Positions 37,731-46,433 of a stretch of 64,000 nucleotides of DNA are shown piece by piece. The notes below the pieces were generated by a model. It worked only from the letters and a program-made list of their open reading frames with translations. It had not been told where the DNA came from and ran no database searches. The translations under genes and the position numbers were made by a program. How positions within the stretch are numbered: position 1 is the stretch's first letter; every line of letters begins with the position of its first letter. The stretch covers positions 62,001 through 126,000 of the forward strand of contig NZ_LZJR01000010.1 of NCBI RefSeq assembly GCF_001667925.1, written 5' to 3'. The stretch is from Mycobacterium sp. E2479. Its GTDB lineage: Bacteria > Actinomycetota > Actinomycetes > Mycobacteriales > Mycobacteriaceae.

Positions 37731-38581
37731 ACGGCCTGAGCTTTGTGCGCACCTTCGACGCGGCGCCGATCACGACCTTGCTCTGCGACGCCGATGACAA
37801 CCTGTTCGGCTCGGAGAGGCCGGCGTTCGACGCCTCGACCGAAGTGACCAACCGTTTCCTGGCCAGGTTCGGCGTGACCTCGCCGCTTAGTTGCGAGGAG
37901 CTGCGCAAGCGGGCCGTCGGGAAGAACTTCCGTAACACCGCTCTCGATCTGGCGGTGCAGTGCGAAGTGCCGCTTGAGGAAACGTTGGTCCAGGGCCGTC
38001 CCGCGGCGGTGGTCGCCTCGGCCAGTGACCTCGCGAGCGGCAACGCGCTGTCCGCCGACGAGCTCGAGCAGTGGGTGCGCGAGGAGCGCGAGCGGGTCAC
38101 GGCTCATCTGGCCGTCACATTGACCCCGGATCCGGAGGTGCTGGAGCCGTTGCGAAGCCTCGCCGGCCGCTATGCGCTCGCCGCCGTGAGTTCCAGCGCC
38201 ACCCAGCGTCTGCGTGCCTGCTTCACCGCCACCGGCCTCGACTCGCTCATACCGGAGGCGGCGACGTTCAGCGCGGAGGATTCTCTTCCGGTGCCGACGA
38301 GCAAGCCCGACCCGGCGGTGTACCTGCACTGCGGCCAGGTGCTGGGCGTCGCAGCCGAACAGGGGCTGGCCATCGAGGACTCCGTGGCAGGCGTGACATC
38401 CGCAATCGCGGCCGGCTATGCCACCATCGGCAACCTGATGTTCGTGCTACCCGACGAACGGGATTGCCGCCGTGTGGAATTGATCGATGCCGGCGCAGTC
38501 GCTATCACCGATTCATGGCGCGCGCTCGCGGATGTGTTGCTGCTATCGGCAATGCCGGCCGGAGGTTCAGCGGCCCGGTGA
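37727..38581 (+). CDS. HAD-superfamily sugar-phosphate phosphatase-like protein
   Basis: 284 residues. HAD motif I is TLLCDADDNLFGSERPAF, keeping DxD but with Asp where Gly-Thr is usual. Motif II Ser is in ALAAVSSSATQRLRACF, motif III Lys in PVPTSKPDPAVYLHC, and motif IV is GLAIEDSVAGVTSAIAAGY. The order and spacing suit the beta-phosphoglucomutase/phosphatase group. In a polyol operon it probably removes or moves phosphate on a sugar phosphate. It overlaps the first dehydrogenase by four bases and is followed by the second dehydrogenase after 34 bases. Confidence 0.82.
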   Translation: MNGLSFVRTFDAAPITTLLCDADDNLFGSERPAFDASTEVTNRFLARFGVTSPLSCEELRKRAVGKNFRNTALDLAVQCEVPLEETLVQGRPAAVVASASDLASGNALSADELEQWVREERERVTAHLAVTLTPDPEVLEPLRSLAGRYALAAVSSSATQRLRACFTATGLDSLIPEAATFSAEDSLPVPTSKPDPAVYLHCGQVLGVAAEQGLAIEDSVAGVTSAIAAGYATIGNLMFVLPDERDCRRVELIDAGAVAITDSWRALADVLLLSAMPAGGSAAR

Positions 38582-38615
38582 CGACCCGGGCGCTGACCCG
38601 GGGAGGAGTTGGCCA

Positions 38616-40028
38616 ATGGAGCCCAGCGGAATCAATTTGAACAATGCGGCACTCGCGACGGTGCCGATCGACGCGCCCAGCTACGACCGCAGCACGGTGA
38701 CCGTCGGGATCGCGCATATCGGCGCCGGTCATTTCCACCGCGCGCATCAGGCCGCGTACATCAACCTGCTGCTGCAGCAAGGCCTGGCGCACGAGTGGGG
38801 CATCTGCGGTGTGGGGGTCATGCCGGCGGACTGGACCATGCGCGACGTACTCGAGGGTCAGGACGGCCTCTACACGCTGATCCTGGAGAACCCCAACGGC
38901 ACCCGGGATGCTCAGGTGATCGGCTCGATCATCGACTATCGCTACGCCCCGGACGATCCGGATTCAGCTTTGGAGGTGCTGGCCGCCCCGTCCACCCGGA
39001 TCATCTCGCTGACCATCACCGAGGGAGGTTATCGCGACCCGGACGGCCCCGCGTTCGCGTTGATCGTCGAGGCGCTGGACCGCCGACGCCGGCGCGGCAT
39101 AACCGCGCCGACAATCGTCTCCTGCGACAATATCGAGAACAACGGTGAGGTCGCCAGGCGTACCGTGCTCGCAAGCGCCGACCGCATAGATCCCGAGTTG
39201 GCCGAGTGGGTGGCGGAGCACGCGCGGTTTCCGAGTTCGATGGTCGACCGCATCACTCCGGCAACGACTTTGGAGATGGCCGCGGAGGTGCGGCGCGACT
39301 TCGGCGTCAACGACCGGTGGCCGGTGGTGGCCGAGCCGTTCACCGCCTGGGTGATCGAAGACGACTTCGCCGATGGCCGGCCACCGCTCCAACAAGCGGG
39401 CGTGCTGCTGGTCGACGATGTGCGTCCGTACGAGCTGATGAAGCTGCGACTGCTCAACGCGGGGCATCAGTGCCTGGCGTACTTTGCCCATCTCTGCGGG
39501 TTCAAGTTCGTCCACGAGGCCGCAAGCGATCCGTTGTTCGCCGAATTCCTGCTTGCCTACTTCGAATCGGAGGCCATTCCCACGCTGCCGCAGGTGCCGG
39601 GAATCGACCTGCAAGCGTACGGCCGCACGCTGGTCGAGCGGTTCGCCAACCCGGCCGTGCGCGACACGGTCGCGCGGCTGTGCGCCTACTCGTCGGATCG
39701 CATTCCGAAATGGCTGTATCCGGTCATCTGCGACAACCTGGCCAACGGCGGGCCGGTTCGGCTGGCGGCAGCCGTGGTGGCGAGCTGGGCACGATACGCC
39801 GAGGGCGTCGACGAGTGGGGCAAGCCATACGAGGTACTGGACCAGCTGGCGGACTCGCTCATTCCGATCGCCCGGTCGCAGCGCGAGAATCCCACCGCGT
39901 TCATCGAGATCACCGCGGTGTTCTGCGATCTGGCCCACCAACCCCGCTTCGTCGAGGCGTACCGCTGGGCGCTGGATTCGTTGCACAGCAAGGGGGCTCG
40001 GGCGACGCTCGATGCCTTGGTGCGATGA
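38616..40028 (+). CDS. Mannitol dehydrogenase family protein, second copy
   Basis: 470 residues from the ATG at 38616, preceded by GGGGAGGAG; the frame is open further upstream inside the HAD gene. The family features repeat those of the first copy: GIAHIGAGHFHRAHQAAY, TIVSCDNIENNG, FPSSMVDRITPAT, and catalytic YELMKLRLLNAGHQCLAYF (K-x4-N-x2-H). It is clearly diverged from the first copy, so it probably takes a different polyol or works in the opposite direction. It overlaps the kinase gene by four bases (ATGA). Confidence 0.9.
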   Translation: MEPSGINLNNAALATVPIDAPSYDRSTVTVGIAHIGAGHFHRAHQAAYINLLLQQGLAHEWGICGVGVMPADWTMRDVLEGQDGLYTLILENPNGTRDAQVIGSIIDYRYAPDDPDSALEVLAAPSTRIISLTITEGGYRDPDGPAFALIVEALDRRRRRGITAPTIVSCDNIENNGEVARRTVLASADRIDPELAEWVAEHARFPSSMVDRITPATTLEMAAEVRRDFGVNDRWPVVAEPFTAWVIEDDFADGRPPLQQAGVLLVDDVRPYELMKLRLLNAGHQCLAYFAHLCGFKFVHEAASDPLFAEFLLAYFESEAIPTLPQVPGIDLQAYGRTLVERFANPAVRDTVARLCAYSSDRIPKWLYPVICDNLANGGPVRLAAAVVASWARYAEGVDEWGKPYEVLDQLADSLIPIARSQRENPTAFIEITAVFCDLAHQPRFVEAYRWALDSLHSKGARATLDALVR

Positions 40029-40933
40029 CCCGCGGGCTGGTGATCGGCGAGTCGCTGATCGATGTCGTCGGGACCGACGAGCATGTCGGCGGTAGTCCGC
40101 TCAACGTCGCCGTCGGACTCGGCCGGCTGGGCCGCGAGGTCGACTTCCTGACCTCGATCGCCGACGACTCGCATGGACGCCGCATCGTCGACTACGTCGA
40201 AGCCGCAGGGGTGCAGCTGGTTTCGGAAAGCCGGACCGCACAACGCACGGCGACCGCACGGTCTACCATCGCCGAAGACGGGGCGGCCGACTACGTGTTC
40301 GACCTGGACTGGCGGCTCTCTGGAACGCCGCCGGTCGCGCCGCCGCTGTTCGTTCATACCGGATCGATTGCGGCGGTGCAGGATCCGGGCTGCCTGGCGG
40401 TCGCCGCGCTGATCGACACCTATCGTGTTTCGGCCACGGTCACCTTCGACCCCAACGTCCGGCCCTCGCTGATCGCGGACCGGGAACTGGCGGTGGAGCG
40501 CATCGAGCACCTCGTCGAGCGCAGCGACATCGTGAAAGTCAGTGAGGAAGACCTGCGCTGGATCGACCCCGCACGTTCCCCCGAGCAGATCGCACAAACC
40601 TGGTTGCGGCTGGGTCCGGCAATCGTGGCGGTGACTTTGGCCGGCCGCGGCGCGATGGCGCTCTGCGCGGCCGGCGTCGCCCGGGTGCCGACGCGGGCGG
40701 TGCACGTCGTTGACACCGTCGGCGCCGGTGACTCGTTCATGGCCGGTCTGCTCGACGCGCTGTGGCAGTCGGGGTTGTTGGGCGGCGACCGGCGCGCCGA
40801 GTTGCACGGAATCGGCATCGACGAGCTGACTGCGGCGTTGGAGGTGGCGAGCCTGTGTGCGGCGCTCACCGTCGCTCGCGCGGGAGCCGACCTGCCGGAT
40901 CGGGCTGCGCTGGACGCGGCTTCGCGTCGTTAG
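40025..40933 (+). CDS. PfkB-family carbohydrate kinase
   Basis: 302 residues. The N-terminal GESLIDVVGTDEHVGGSPLNVAVGLGRLG and the C-terminal DTVGAGDSFMAGLLDAL, with the catalytic Asp of the GAGD anion hole, define the ribokinase/fructokinase family. VTFDPNVRPSLI is the usual mid-protein signature. As the last gene of the polyol operon it should phosphorylate the ketose made by the dehydrogenases, fructose being the simplest guess, and so feed central carbon metabolism. No transporter is encoded nearby. Confidence 0.9.
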   Translation: MTRGLVIGESLIDVVGTDEHVGGSPLNVAVGLGRLGREVDFLTSIADDSHGRRIVDYVEAAGVQLVSESRTAQRTATARSTIAEDGAADYVFDLDWRLSGTPPVAPPLFVHTGSIAAVQDPGCLAVAALIDTYRVSATVTFDPNVRPSLIADRELAVERIEHLVERSDIVKVSEEDLRWIDPARSPEQIAQTWLRLGPAIVAVTLAGRGAMALCAAGVARVPTRAVHVVDTVGAGDSFMAGLLDALWQSGLLGGDRRAELHGIGIDELTAALEVASLCAALTVARAGADLPDRAALDAASRR

Positions 40934-41031
40934 CCGCGCACCCCCCCGTAGTTCGAAGTCTGGCCGGTCGATCCCGCGTCGTAGCCCTGTCGTGCTGTTT
41001 TGCCACCGGCCCTACGGGCATACTGACTTGC

Positions 41032-41949
41032 ATGCGCTCCATCTGGAAGGGTTCCATCGCGTTCGGGCTGGTCAATGTGCCGGTCAAGGTGTACAGCGCC
41101 ACCCAGGACCACGACATCAAGTTCCACCAGGTGCACGCCAAGGACAACGGCCGCATTCGCTACCAACGCGTGTGCGAGGTGGACGGCGAAGTCGTTGAAT
41201 ACCGCGACATCGCGCGGGCCTATGAATCCGACGACGGTCAGATGGTCATCATCACCGACGACGACCTCGCCACGTTACCCGAGGAACGCAGTCGCGAGAT
41301 CGAAGTGCTGGAGTTTGTGCCGGCCACCGAGGTGGACCCGATGCTGTTCGACCGCAGCTACTTCTTGGAGCCGGACTCTAAGTCATCGAAATCCTATGTG
41401 CTGCTGGCCAAAACGCTCGCCGAGACCGATCGGATGGCGATCGTTCACTTCACGCTGCGCAATAAAACCCGGCTGGCGGCGTTGCGCGTCAAGGACTTCG
41501 GCAAGCGCGACGTGATGGTGGTGCATACCTTGTTGTGGCCCGACGAGATCCGCGATCCGGACTTCCCCATCCTGGATAAGAAGGTCGAGATCAAGCCGGC
41601 CGAACTCAAGATGGCCGGTCAGGTCGTGGAGTCGATGGCCGAGGACTTCAACCCCGACCGCTACCACGATACCTACCAGGAGCAGCTACAAGAACTGGTC
41701 GACGCCAAACTCGAAGGCGGAGAAGCATTTACCACCGAGGAGCAGCCGAAGGAACTGGACGAGACCGAGGACGTTTCGGATCTGCTCGCCAAGCTGGAGG
41801 CCAGCGTGAAGGCGCGTTCCGGTAACGGCAAGGCACCCGCGAAGAAGGCCGCGGCGAAGAAGGCCCCGGCGAAGAAAACGGCCGCCAAAAAGGCGCCGGC
41901 CAAGAAGGCGGCCAAAAAGGCGGCCAAAAAGGCGGCGTCGAAGTCCTGA
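41032..41949 (+). CDS. ku: Ku protein of non-homologous end joining
   Basis: 305 residues from MRSIWKGSIAFGLVNVPVKVYSAT (ATG 41032), the standard bacterial Ku N-terminus. The core continues with KFHQVHAKDNGRIRYQRVC and MAIVHFTLRNKTRLAALRV. Ku forms a homodimer that threads onto DNA ends and recruits LigD. The last 45 residues are a Lys/Ala/Pro tail with KKAPAKK-type repeats, longer than in M. tuberculosis Ku (about 273 residues) and like the extended tail in M. smegmatis, which binds DNA. The pstA stop lies six bases away in the convergent direction. Confidence 0.96.
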   Translation: MRSIWKGSIAFGLVNVPVKVYSATQDHDIKFHQVHAKDNGRIRYQRVCEVDGEVVEYRDIARAYESDDGQMVIITDDDLATLPEERSREIEVLEFVPATEVDPMLFDRSYFLEPDSKSSKSYVLLAKTLAETDRMAIVHFTLRNKTRLAALRVKDFGKRDVMVVHTLLWPDEIRDPDFPILDKKVEIKPAELKMAGQVVESMAEDFNPDRYHDTYQEQLQELVDAKLEGGEAFTTEEQPKELDETEDVSDLLAKLEASVKARSGNGKAPAKKAAAKKAPAKKTAAKKAPAKKAAKKAAKKAASKS

Positions 41950-41955
41950 GCCGGC

Positions 41956-42858
41956 TCAGCGTTTGCGGGTTGCCAAGAAGCGGGTCAGCGCCGCAACGAC
42001 ATTGATCACGGCGACCATGATGATCAGGGTCAGCGCGGCACCCCAAATCCGCAGGAAACCGGCGTGTTCGGGATTGGTGAGCTCGGTGTAGATCAGCAGC
42101 GGCAATGACGCCATGTTGCCGTGGAAGATGTCGAGGTTGATCGACCGGCTGTAGCCGACCAGCACCAGCACCGGCGCGGTTTCACCGATCACCCGCGCGA
42201 TGGACAACAGGATTCCGGACACGATGCCGGGCATCGCGATCGGGAAGACGATCCGCACGATGGTCTTCCATTTCGACACACCAAGCGCGTAGCTGGCCTC
42301 ACGCAGTTCATCGGGCACCAGCCTGAGCATCTCCTCGGCGGACCGCACCACCACGGGCAACATCAGCAAAACCAGGGCCAGCGACACCGCGAACGCGCTC
42401 TGCTGGAAGCCCAGGGTGGCGATCCAGAGGCTGAAGATGAACAGCGCCGCCACGATCGAGGGCACTCCGGCGAGCACGTCGACCATGAACGTCGTCAGCC
42501 GTACCAAGCGCCCGGATCCGTATTCCACGAGGAAGACGGCCGTCATCAAGCCCAGCGGTACGGCCAGGGCCGCGGCTACCCCGGCTTGTACCAGCGTGCC
42601 GTAGAGCGCGTGGTAGATGCCGCCGGCGAACTGCTCCGGCAGGATGCCGTGCAGCGAGTGGGTCCACCACTCCGACCGTGTGACTGCGTACCAGCCTCGT
42701 TCGACCACGATCCACAACACCCAGATCAGCGGCACCAGCGCAATGCAGAACGAAGCGAGGAAGCAGATCGTCGCGGCGTTGTTGGTGATCCGGCGCCGGA
42801 AGCTCAGCGGCCTGAACACGTCGGCCTTCACCGGCCGGTCCAGCGCTTCAACTGTCAT
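41956..42858 (-). CDS. pstA: Phosphate ABC transporter permease PstA (PstA1 type)
   Basis: 300 residues with six membrane segments. SLWIATLGFQQSAFAVSLALVLLMLPVVVRSAEEML and the EAA-loop region RLVPDELREASYALGVSKWKTIVRIVFPIAMPG match M. tuberculosis PstA1 (Rv0930) more than PstA2. With PstC it forms the phosphate channel. The start codon (42858) lies inside a tandem MIRU array, whose AGGAGGAGCGGC supplies the ribosome-binding site. No pstB follows: the next gene is ku, so the ATPase must be encoded elsewhere. Confidence 0.93.
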   Translation of the reverse strand: MTVEALDRPVKADVFRPLSFRRRITNNAATICFLASFCIALVPLIWVLWIVVERGWYAVTRSEWWTHSLHGILPEQFAGGIYHALYGTLVQAGVAAALAVPLGLMTAVFLVEYGSGRLVRLTTFMVDVLAGVPSIVAALFIFSLWIATLGFQQSAFAVSLALVLLMLPVVVRSAEEMLRLVPDELREASYALGVSKWKTIVRIVFPIAMPGIVSGILLSIARVIGETAPVLVLVGYSRSINLDIFHGNMASLPLLIYTELTNPEHAGFLRIWGAALTLIIMVAVINVVAALTRFLATRKR

Positions 42859-42976
42859 GAGCGCCGCTCCTCCTCATCGCTTCGCTCTGCATCGTCGCCG
42901 CGCGGGTCATGAGCGCCGCTCCTCCTCATCGCTTCGCTCTGCATCGTCGCCGCGCGGGTCATGAGCGCCGCTCCTC
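42855..42976. repeat. MIRU-type tandem repeat (two 52-base units plus an 18-base partial)
   Basis: Units at 42855-42906 and 42907-42958 are identical by eye, followed by a partial at 42959-42976. Read on the minus strand each unit carries GATGCAGAGCGAAGCGATG then AGGAGGAGCGGC and an ATG, the hallmark of mycobacterial interspersed repetitive units, which sit between genes and overlap their start or stop codons. The last unit provides the pstA start. Because 52 is not a multiple of three, each extra ATG opens a short frame that overlaps pstA out of phase. Confidence 0.85.
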
Positions 42977-42984
42977 GTAGCGGT

Positions 42985-43983
42985 TCATCCGTTGACCTTG
43001 TTGCCTGCGATCGCGCGCGCGAACGCGTTGACGACGAACGTCAAAACGAACAGCGCGAATCCCGCCGAGATGTATGCCCCGGTGGGCAGCGGCGCGCTGA
43101 ACTCGGCGGCCGCCGACGCGATCTTTGAGGCGAACGTGTAGCCGCCGTCGAACAGCGACCAGTTACCCGGCTGGGCGGCCGAACGCAAGATGATCAGCAC
43201 CGCCACGGTTTCGCCGAGCGCGCGACCCAACCCCAGCATCGAGGCCGCGATCACACCGCTGCGGCCAAACGGCAGCACGGTCATCCGCACCACCTCCCAT
43301 TTGGTGGCGCCAAGCGCCTGCGCCGCCTCCATCTGGATGTGCGGGGTCTGGCGAAACACCTCCCGCGAGACCGACGTGATGATGGGCAGGATCATCACCG
43401 ACAGCACGACGCCGGCGGTGAAAATGGTGCCGCCGCCGGCCAATGAGACATTGCCCTGCTTGAACAGGAACAACCAACCCAGGTGGCGGTTGAGGAACGC
43501 GGCCACCGGCTCGATCTGGGGTGCAAGCACAAAAATCCCCCACAGTCCGAAGATGATCGATGGCACCGCGGCCAGCAGGTCCACCACCGCACCGAAGGGC
43601 CGCGCCAGCCGCCTCGGGGCGTACTGGGTGAGGAACACGGCGATACCGACCGCGACAGGGACGGCCAGCACCAACGCGCTGAGCGAGCTGAGCACCGTGA
43701 CCATGAGCAGGTCGCGGATACCGAATGCGAGCTTGTTCGGGTCGCTGGTGCTGAACTTCGAACTGGTGAAGAAGTTCGCGTGGTTGACGCGCAACGACGG
43801 GACCGCACGCAGCAACAGGAACACCGCGATCAACAGGATCGCGACCACAATCGTCGAACCGGCAGCGGCGGCCGTCAACTTGAACAGCCGATCAGCCCGC
43901 CGCCCCACGTGTTCACTCAGCGCTGTTAGAGCCGGCTTCTCCGTGGTCGACGGGCTGATTGCTGATCCTCCTGTCCCGACCAC
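42985..43983 (-). CDS. pstC: Phosphate ABC transporter permease PstC (PstC2 type)
   Basis: 332 residues. [31 protein letters not shown] and [34 protein letters not shown] agree with M. tuberculosis PstC2 (Rv0929). [25 protein letters not shown] is the EAA loop that contacts the ATPase. Six membrane segments are visible. The GTG at 43983 is six bases after pstS; GGAGGA lies a few codons inside, so a slightly later start cannot be excluded. Coupled with pstS upstream and pstA downstream across the MIRU array. Confidence 0.92.
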   Translation of the reverse strand: MVGTGGSAISPSTTEKPALTALSEHVGRRADRLFKLTAAAAGSTIVVAILLIAVFLLLRAVPSLRVNHANFFTSSKFSTSDPNKLAFGIRDLLMVTVLSSLSALVLAVPVAVGIAVFLTQYAPRRLARPFGAVVDLLAAVPSIIFGLWGIFVLAPQIEPVAAFLNRHLGWLFLFKQGNVSLAGGGTIFTAGVVLSVMILPIITSVSREVFRQTPHIQMEAAQALGATKWEVVRMTVLPFGRSGVIAASMLGLGRALGETVAVLIILRSAAQPGNWSLFDGGYTFASKIASAAAEFSAPLPTGAYISAGFALFVLTFVVNAFARAIAGNKVNG

Positions 43984-43989
43984 CTCAGG

Positions 43990-45105
43990 TTATGTGATGG
44001 CGTTGATGGAAGCGGACAACCTCGCCTTGAACGAGTCAGGGATAGGGATGTAGCCGTTGTCGGCAAGGCCGTTTTGCCCGGCGCCGACCGTGCTCTGAAG
44101 GAACGCCTTCACCGCCGTACCGATCTGCGCGTCGGGATACTTCGAGCAGACGATCTCGTAGGTGGCCAACACGATCGGGTAGGAACCGGCCTGGGTCGGC
44201 TTGTAGAAGGAAAGCGTGTCCAGCACCAGGTCGTTGCCCTGGCCTGCGATCTTGGCGCCAGCAATCGTCTTGCCCACCGAGTCGGCGCTGATCGCCACCG
44301 GGACCGGGCCGGCCGAGGTGACGACCTTGGCCATGTTCAATTTCTGCGCTTGGGCAAACGACCATTCGTTGTAGGTGATCGACCCCTCGGTCGCCTTGAT
44401 CGCCGCCGAGGTGCCGTCGTTGCCCTTTGCTCCCTCGCCGACACCGCCCTTGAATGTCTTGCCGGCGCCTTTGCCCCACGCACCGTCGGAGGCGGCATCG
44501 AGATACTTTTGGAAATTGTCGGTGGTACCGGATTCATCGTTGCGGAACACGACGTGAATCGGTTCGGCGGGCAGCGTGACACCGGGGTTGAGCGCCTGAA
44601 TGGCGGGGTCGTTCCACGTCGTGATCGCGCCGTTGAAGATTTTGGCGGCCGTGGCGCCATCCAGACTCAGCGAATTGAGGCCCGCAACGTTGTAGGTGAT
44701 GGCGATCGGGCCGAAAACCACCGGGAGATTCAACGCCGGTGAACCGCAACGTTCCTGTGCCGCGGCGTATTCGTTTGGCGCCAGCGGCGAATCCGAACCA
44801 CCGAAATCTGTTTGTTTACCGTTGAATTCGCTGATTCCCGCGCCCGACCCGTTGGCGGTGTAGTTCAGCGTCTGGCCGGGACAGGCCTGTTCGAACGCGT
44901 TGACAAACCGGGTCATCGCGTTGGCCTGAGCCGTCGAGCCGCTGGCTTTGAGCGCTTTGCTGCCACCGCAGCTCACGTTGCCAGACGAGGAGCCACTCGT
45001 TGCGCTCGCGCCACTTCCGTTGTTGTTATCGCTTCCGCACGCCGACAACACCAGCGCACCGGCGCCCAGCACGCTCAACACGGCGCCAAATCGGTTCAGT
45101 TTCAA
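43990..45105 (-). CDS. pstS: Periplasmic phosphate-binding lipoprotein PstS (PstS3 type)
   Basis: 371 residues. The signal peptide ends in the lipobox VLSAC (Cys about residue 23), so it is lipid-anchored outside the membrane. The phosphate-binding loops read [20 protein letters not shown] and [10 protein letters not shown], with [12 protein letters not shown] further on. The sequence follows M. tuberculosis PstS3 (Rv0928) closely, including the C-terminal [20 protein letters not shown]. It is first in the pstS-pstC-pstA operon. Candidate RegX3-type boxes lie 90-140 bases upstream, which fits phosphate-starvation control. Confidence 0.95.
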   Translation of the reverse strand: MKLNRFGAVLSVLGAGALVLSACGSDNNNGSGASATSGSSSGNVSCGGSKALKASGSTAQANAMTRFVNAFEQACPGQTLNYTANGSGAGISEFNGKQTDFGGSDSPLAPNEYAAAQERCGSPALNLPVVFGPIAITYNVAGLNSLSLDGATAAKIFNGAITTWNDPAIQALNPGVTLPAEPIHVVFRNDESGTTDNFQKYLDAASDGAWGKGAGKTFKGGVGEGAKGNDGTSAAIKATEGSITYNEWSFAQAQKLNMAKVVTSAGPVPVAISADSVGKTIAGAKIAGQGNDLVLDTLSFYKPTQAGSYPIVLATYEIVCSKYPDAQIGTAVKAFLQSTVGAGQNGLADNGYIPIPDSFKARLSASINAIT

Positions 45106-45191
45106 TTCGCTTCCTTAAGGTAGGGATCTGCCTGTCGGTAGCCGCTGCGCCCGACCAGCCCGTTTCGCAGCCACGAAGCTAACAGTAACAA

Positions 45192-45231
45192 GATGAACGT
45201 CGAGCAAATTGGTGAACGATCACCGCTGAAC
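45192..45231. promoter_or_regulatory. Candidate RegX3/Pho boxes upstream of pstS
   Basis: Three GNTGAAC elements stand on the plus strand at 45192 (GATGAAC), 45211 (GGTGAAC) and 45225 (GCTGAAC), equal to GTTCANC repeats reading toward pstS. Mycobacterial RegX3 sites use GTTCANC-like repeats. The spacings (19 and 14 bases) are not the classic 11, so this is only a candidate. Confidence 0.35.
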
Positions 45232-45348
45232 GCATTGGCACCGCGCGGCCACGTGGGCATGAGCAGTACCCGCCCGTGTTCTAGCGCCGTGCGACAGCAA
45301 AGAAAGTTGCGTGGATTAGTTCGCGACGATGTCGCCGCGAACTGGTTC

Positions 45349-45492
45349 TCACGTCACGGCGTTGATGGACTGCGCCTGGCGCGACTTGAATGATGCAGGC
45401 ACCGGGACGTATCCGTTGCCCGCCCCCAAGCCGTTCTGCCCGGCGCCGACCGTGCTCTGCAGGAACGCCTTTACCGCCGCACCGACCTGGGC
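45349..45492 (-). pseudogene. C-terminal fragment of a second pstS gene
   Basis: The minus strand encodes [18 protein letters not shown], then [18 protein letters not shown] and [11 protein letters not shown] followed by a TGA. This is a close relative of the last 47 residues of the intact PstS 250 bases away ([20 protein letters not shown]). No start or N-terminal part is present; similarity stops at 45492, just before the KstR box. It is the remains of a duplicated or recombined pstS and cannot make a working protein. Confidence 0.85.
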
Positions 45493-45533
45493 ATGCCGGC
45501 GCGGCGGCTGTCATACGACGTCAGCGACAAAAG

Positions 45534-45547
45534 TAGAACGTGTTCCA
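45534..45547. promoter_or_regulatory. KstR-type operator
   Basis: TAGAACGTGTTCCA fits TNNAACNNGTTNNA at every fixed base. It lies 70 bases before the SDR ATG at 45618 and would control the SDR and the genes after it. Confidence 0.7.
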
Positions 45548-45617
45548 GAAATGCCCGATCCGAGCCGCCGCGGCTTGCTACCGTGTCGGCTGACACCGAA
45601 ACGAAGAGAGGCTGCCA

Positions 45618-46409
45618 ATGATCCTTGACAGGTTCCGTCTCGACGACAAAGTCGCCGTCATCACCGGTGCAGGCCGCGGCCTCGGGGCGGCGATCGCACT
45701 GGCTTTCGCCGAGGCGGGCGCGGATGTTCTCATCGCCTCCCGCACGCAGTCCCAACTAGACGCCGTCGCCGAGCAGGTCCGCGCGGTCGGTAGGCGGGCC
45801 CACGTCGTGGCGGCCGACCTGGCGCATCCCGAGTCCACCGCGGAGCTGGCCGGCAAGGCCCTCGAGGAATTCGGGAAACTAGACATCGTCGTCAACAACG
45901 TCGGCGGGACCATGCCCAACACGCTGCTGACCACCTCTACGAAGGATCTCAAAGACGCCTTCACATTCAATGTCGCCACGGCCCACGCGCTGACGCTGGC
46001 CGCGGTGCCGTTGATGCTGGAACACTCCGGCGGAGGCAGCATCATCAACATCACCTCGACCATGGGCCGGCTGGCCGGGCGCGGTTTTGCCGCGTACGGC
46101 ACCGCCAAGGCCGCGCTGTCGCACTACACCCGGCTGACCGCCCTGGACTTGTGCCCGCGCGTTCGCGTCAACGCGATCGCGCCGGGCTCGATCCTGACCT
46201 CCGCCCTGGACGTGGTTGCCTCCAACGACGAGCTGCGTGCGCCAATGGAGAAGGCCACACCGATGCGCCGCCTCGGCGATCCCGTCGACATCGCGGCCGC
46301 CGCAGTCTATTTGGCGTCTCCCGCCGGCAGCTTCCTGACCGGCAAGACGCTCGAGGTCGACGGCGGCCTCACCTTCCCCAACCTCGACATCCCCATCCCC
46401 GACCTGTGA
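45618..46409 (+). CDS. Short-chain dehydrogenase/reductase (Rv0927c-like)
   Basis: 263 residues, the length of Rv0927c. The cofactor loop is [19 protein letters not shown], followed by [12 protein letters not shown] (NNxG), catalytic Ser in [13 protein letters not shown] and Tyr-Lys in [11 protein letters not shown], then the late signature [11 protein letters not shown]. All catalytic residues are present. The KstR-type box upstream suggests oxidation or reduction of a sterol- or lipid-derived alcohol. GAGAGG lies before the ATG. It is followed by the DapB-like gene after 24 bases, so they are probably cotranscribed. Confidence 0.9.
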   Translation: MILDRFRLDDKVAVITGAGRGLGAAIALAFAEAGADVLIASRTQSQLDAVAEQVRAVGRRAHVVAADLAHPESTAELAGKALEEFGKLDIVVNNVGGTMPNTLLTTSTKDLKDAFTFNVATAHALTLAAVPLMLEHSGGGSIINITSTMGRLAGRGFAAYGTAKAALSHYTRLTALDLCPRVRVNAIAPGSILTSALDVVASNDELRAPMEKATPMRRLGDPVDIAAAAVYLASPAGSFLTGKTLEVDGGLTFPNLDIPIPDL

Positions 46410-46433
46410 CCCCCGACCGCTAAGGAGCTAGTC

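Noticed and set aside
39206..40933. A 575-codon frame that would fuse the second dehydrogenase region to the PfkB kinase
   Set aside because: The first 270 codons are out-of-frame dehydrogenase sequence. The kinase has its own ATG at 40025 overlapping the dehydrogenase stop.
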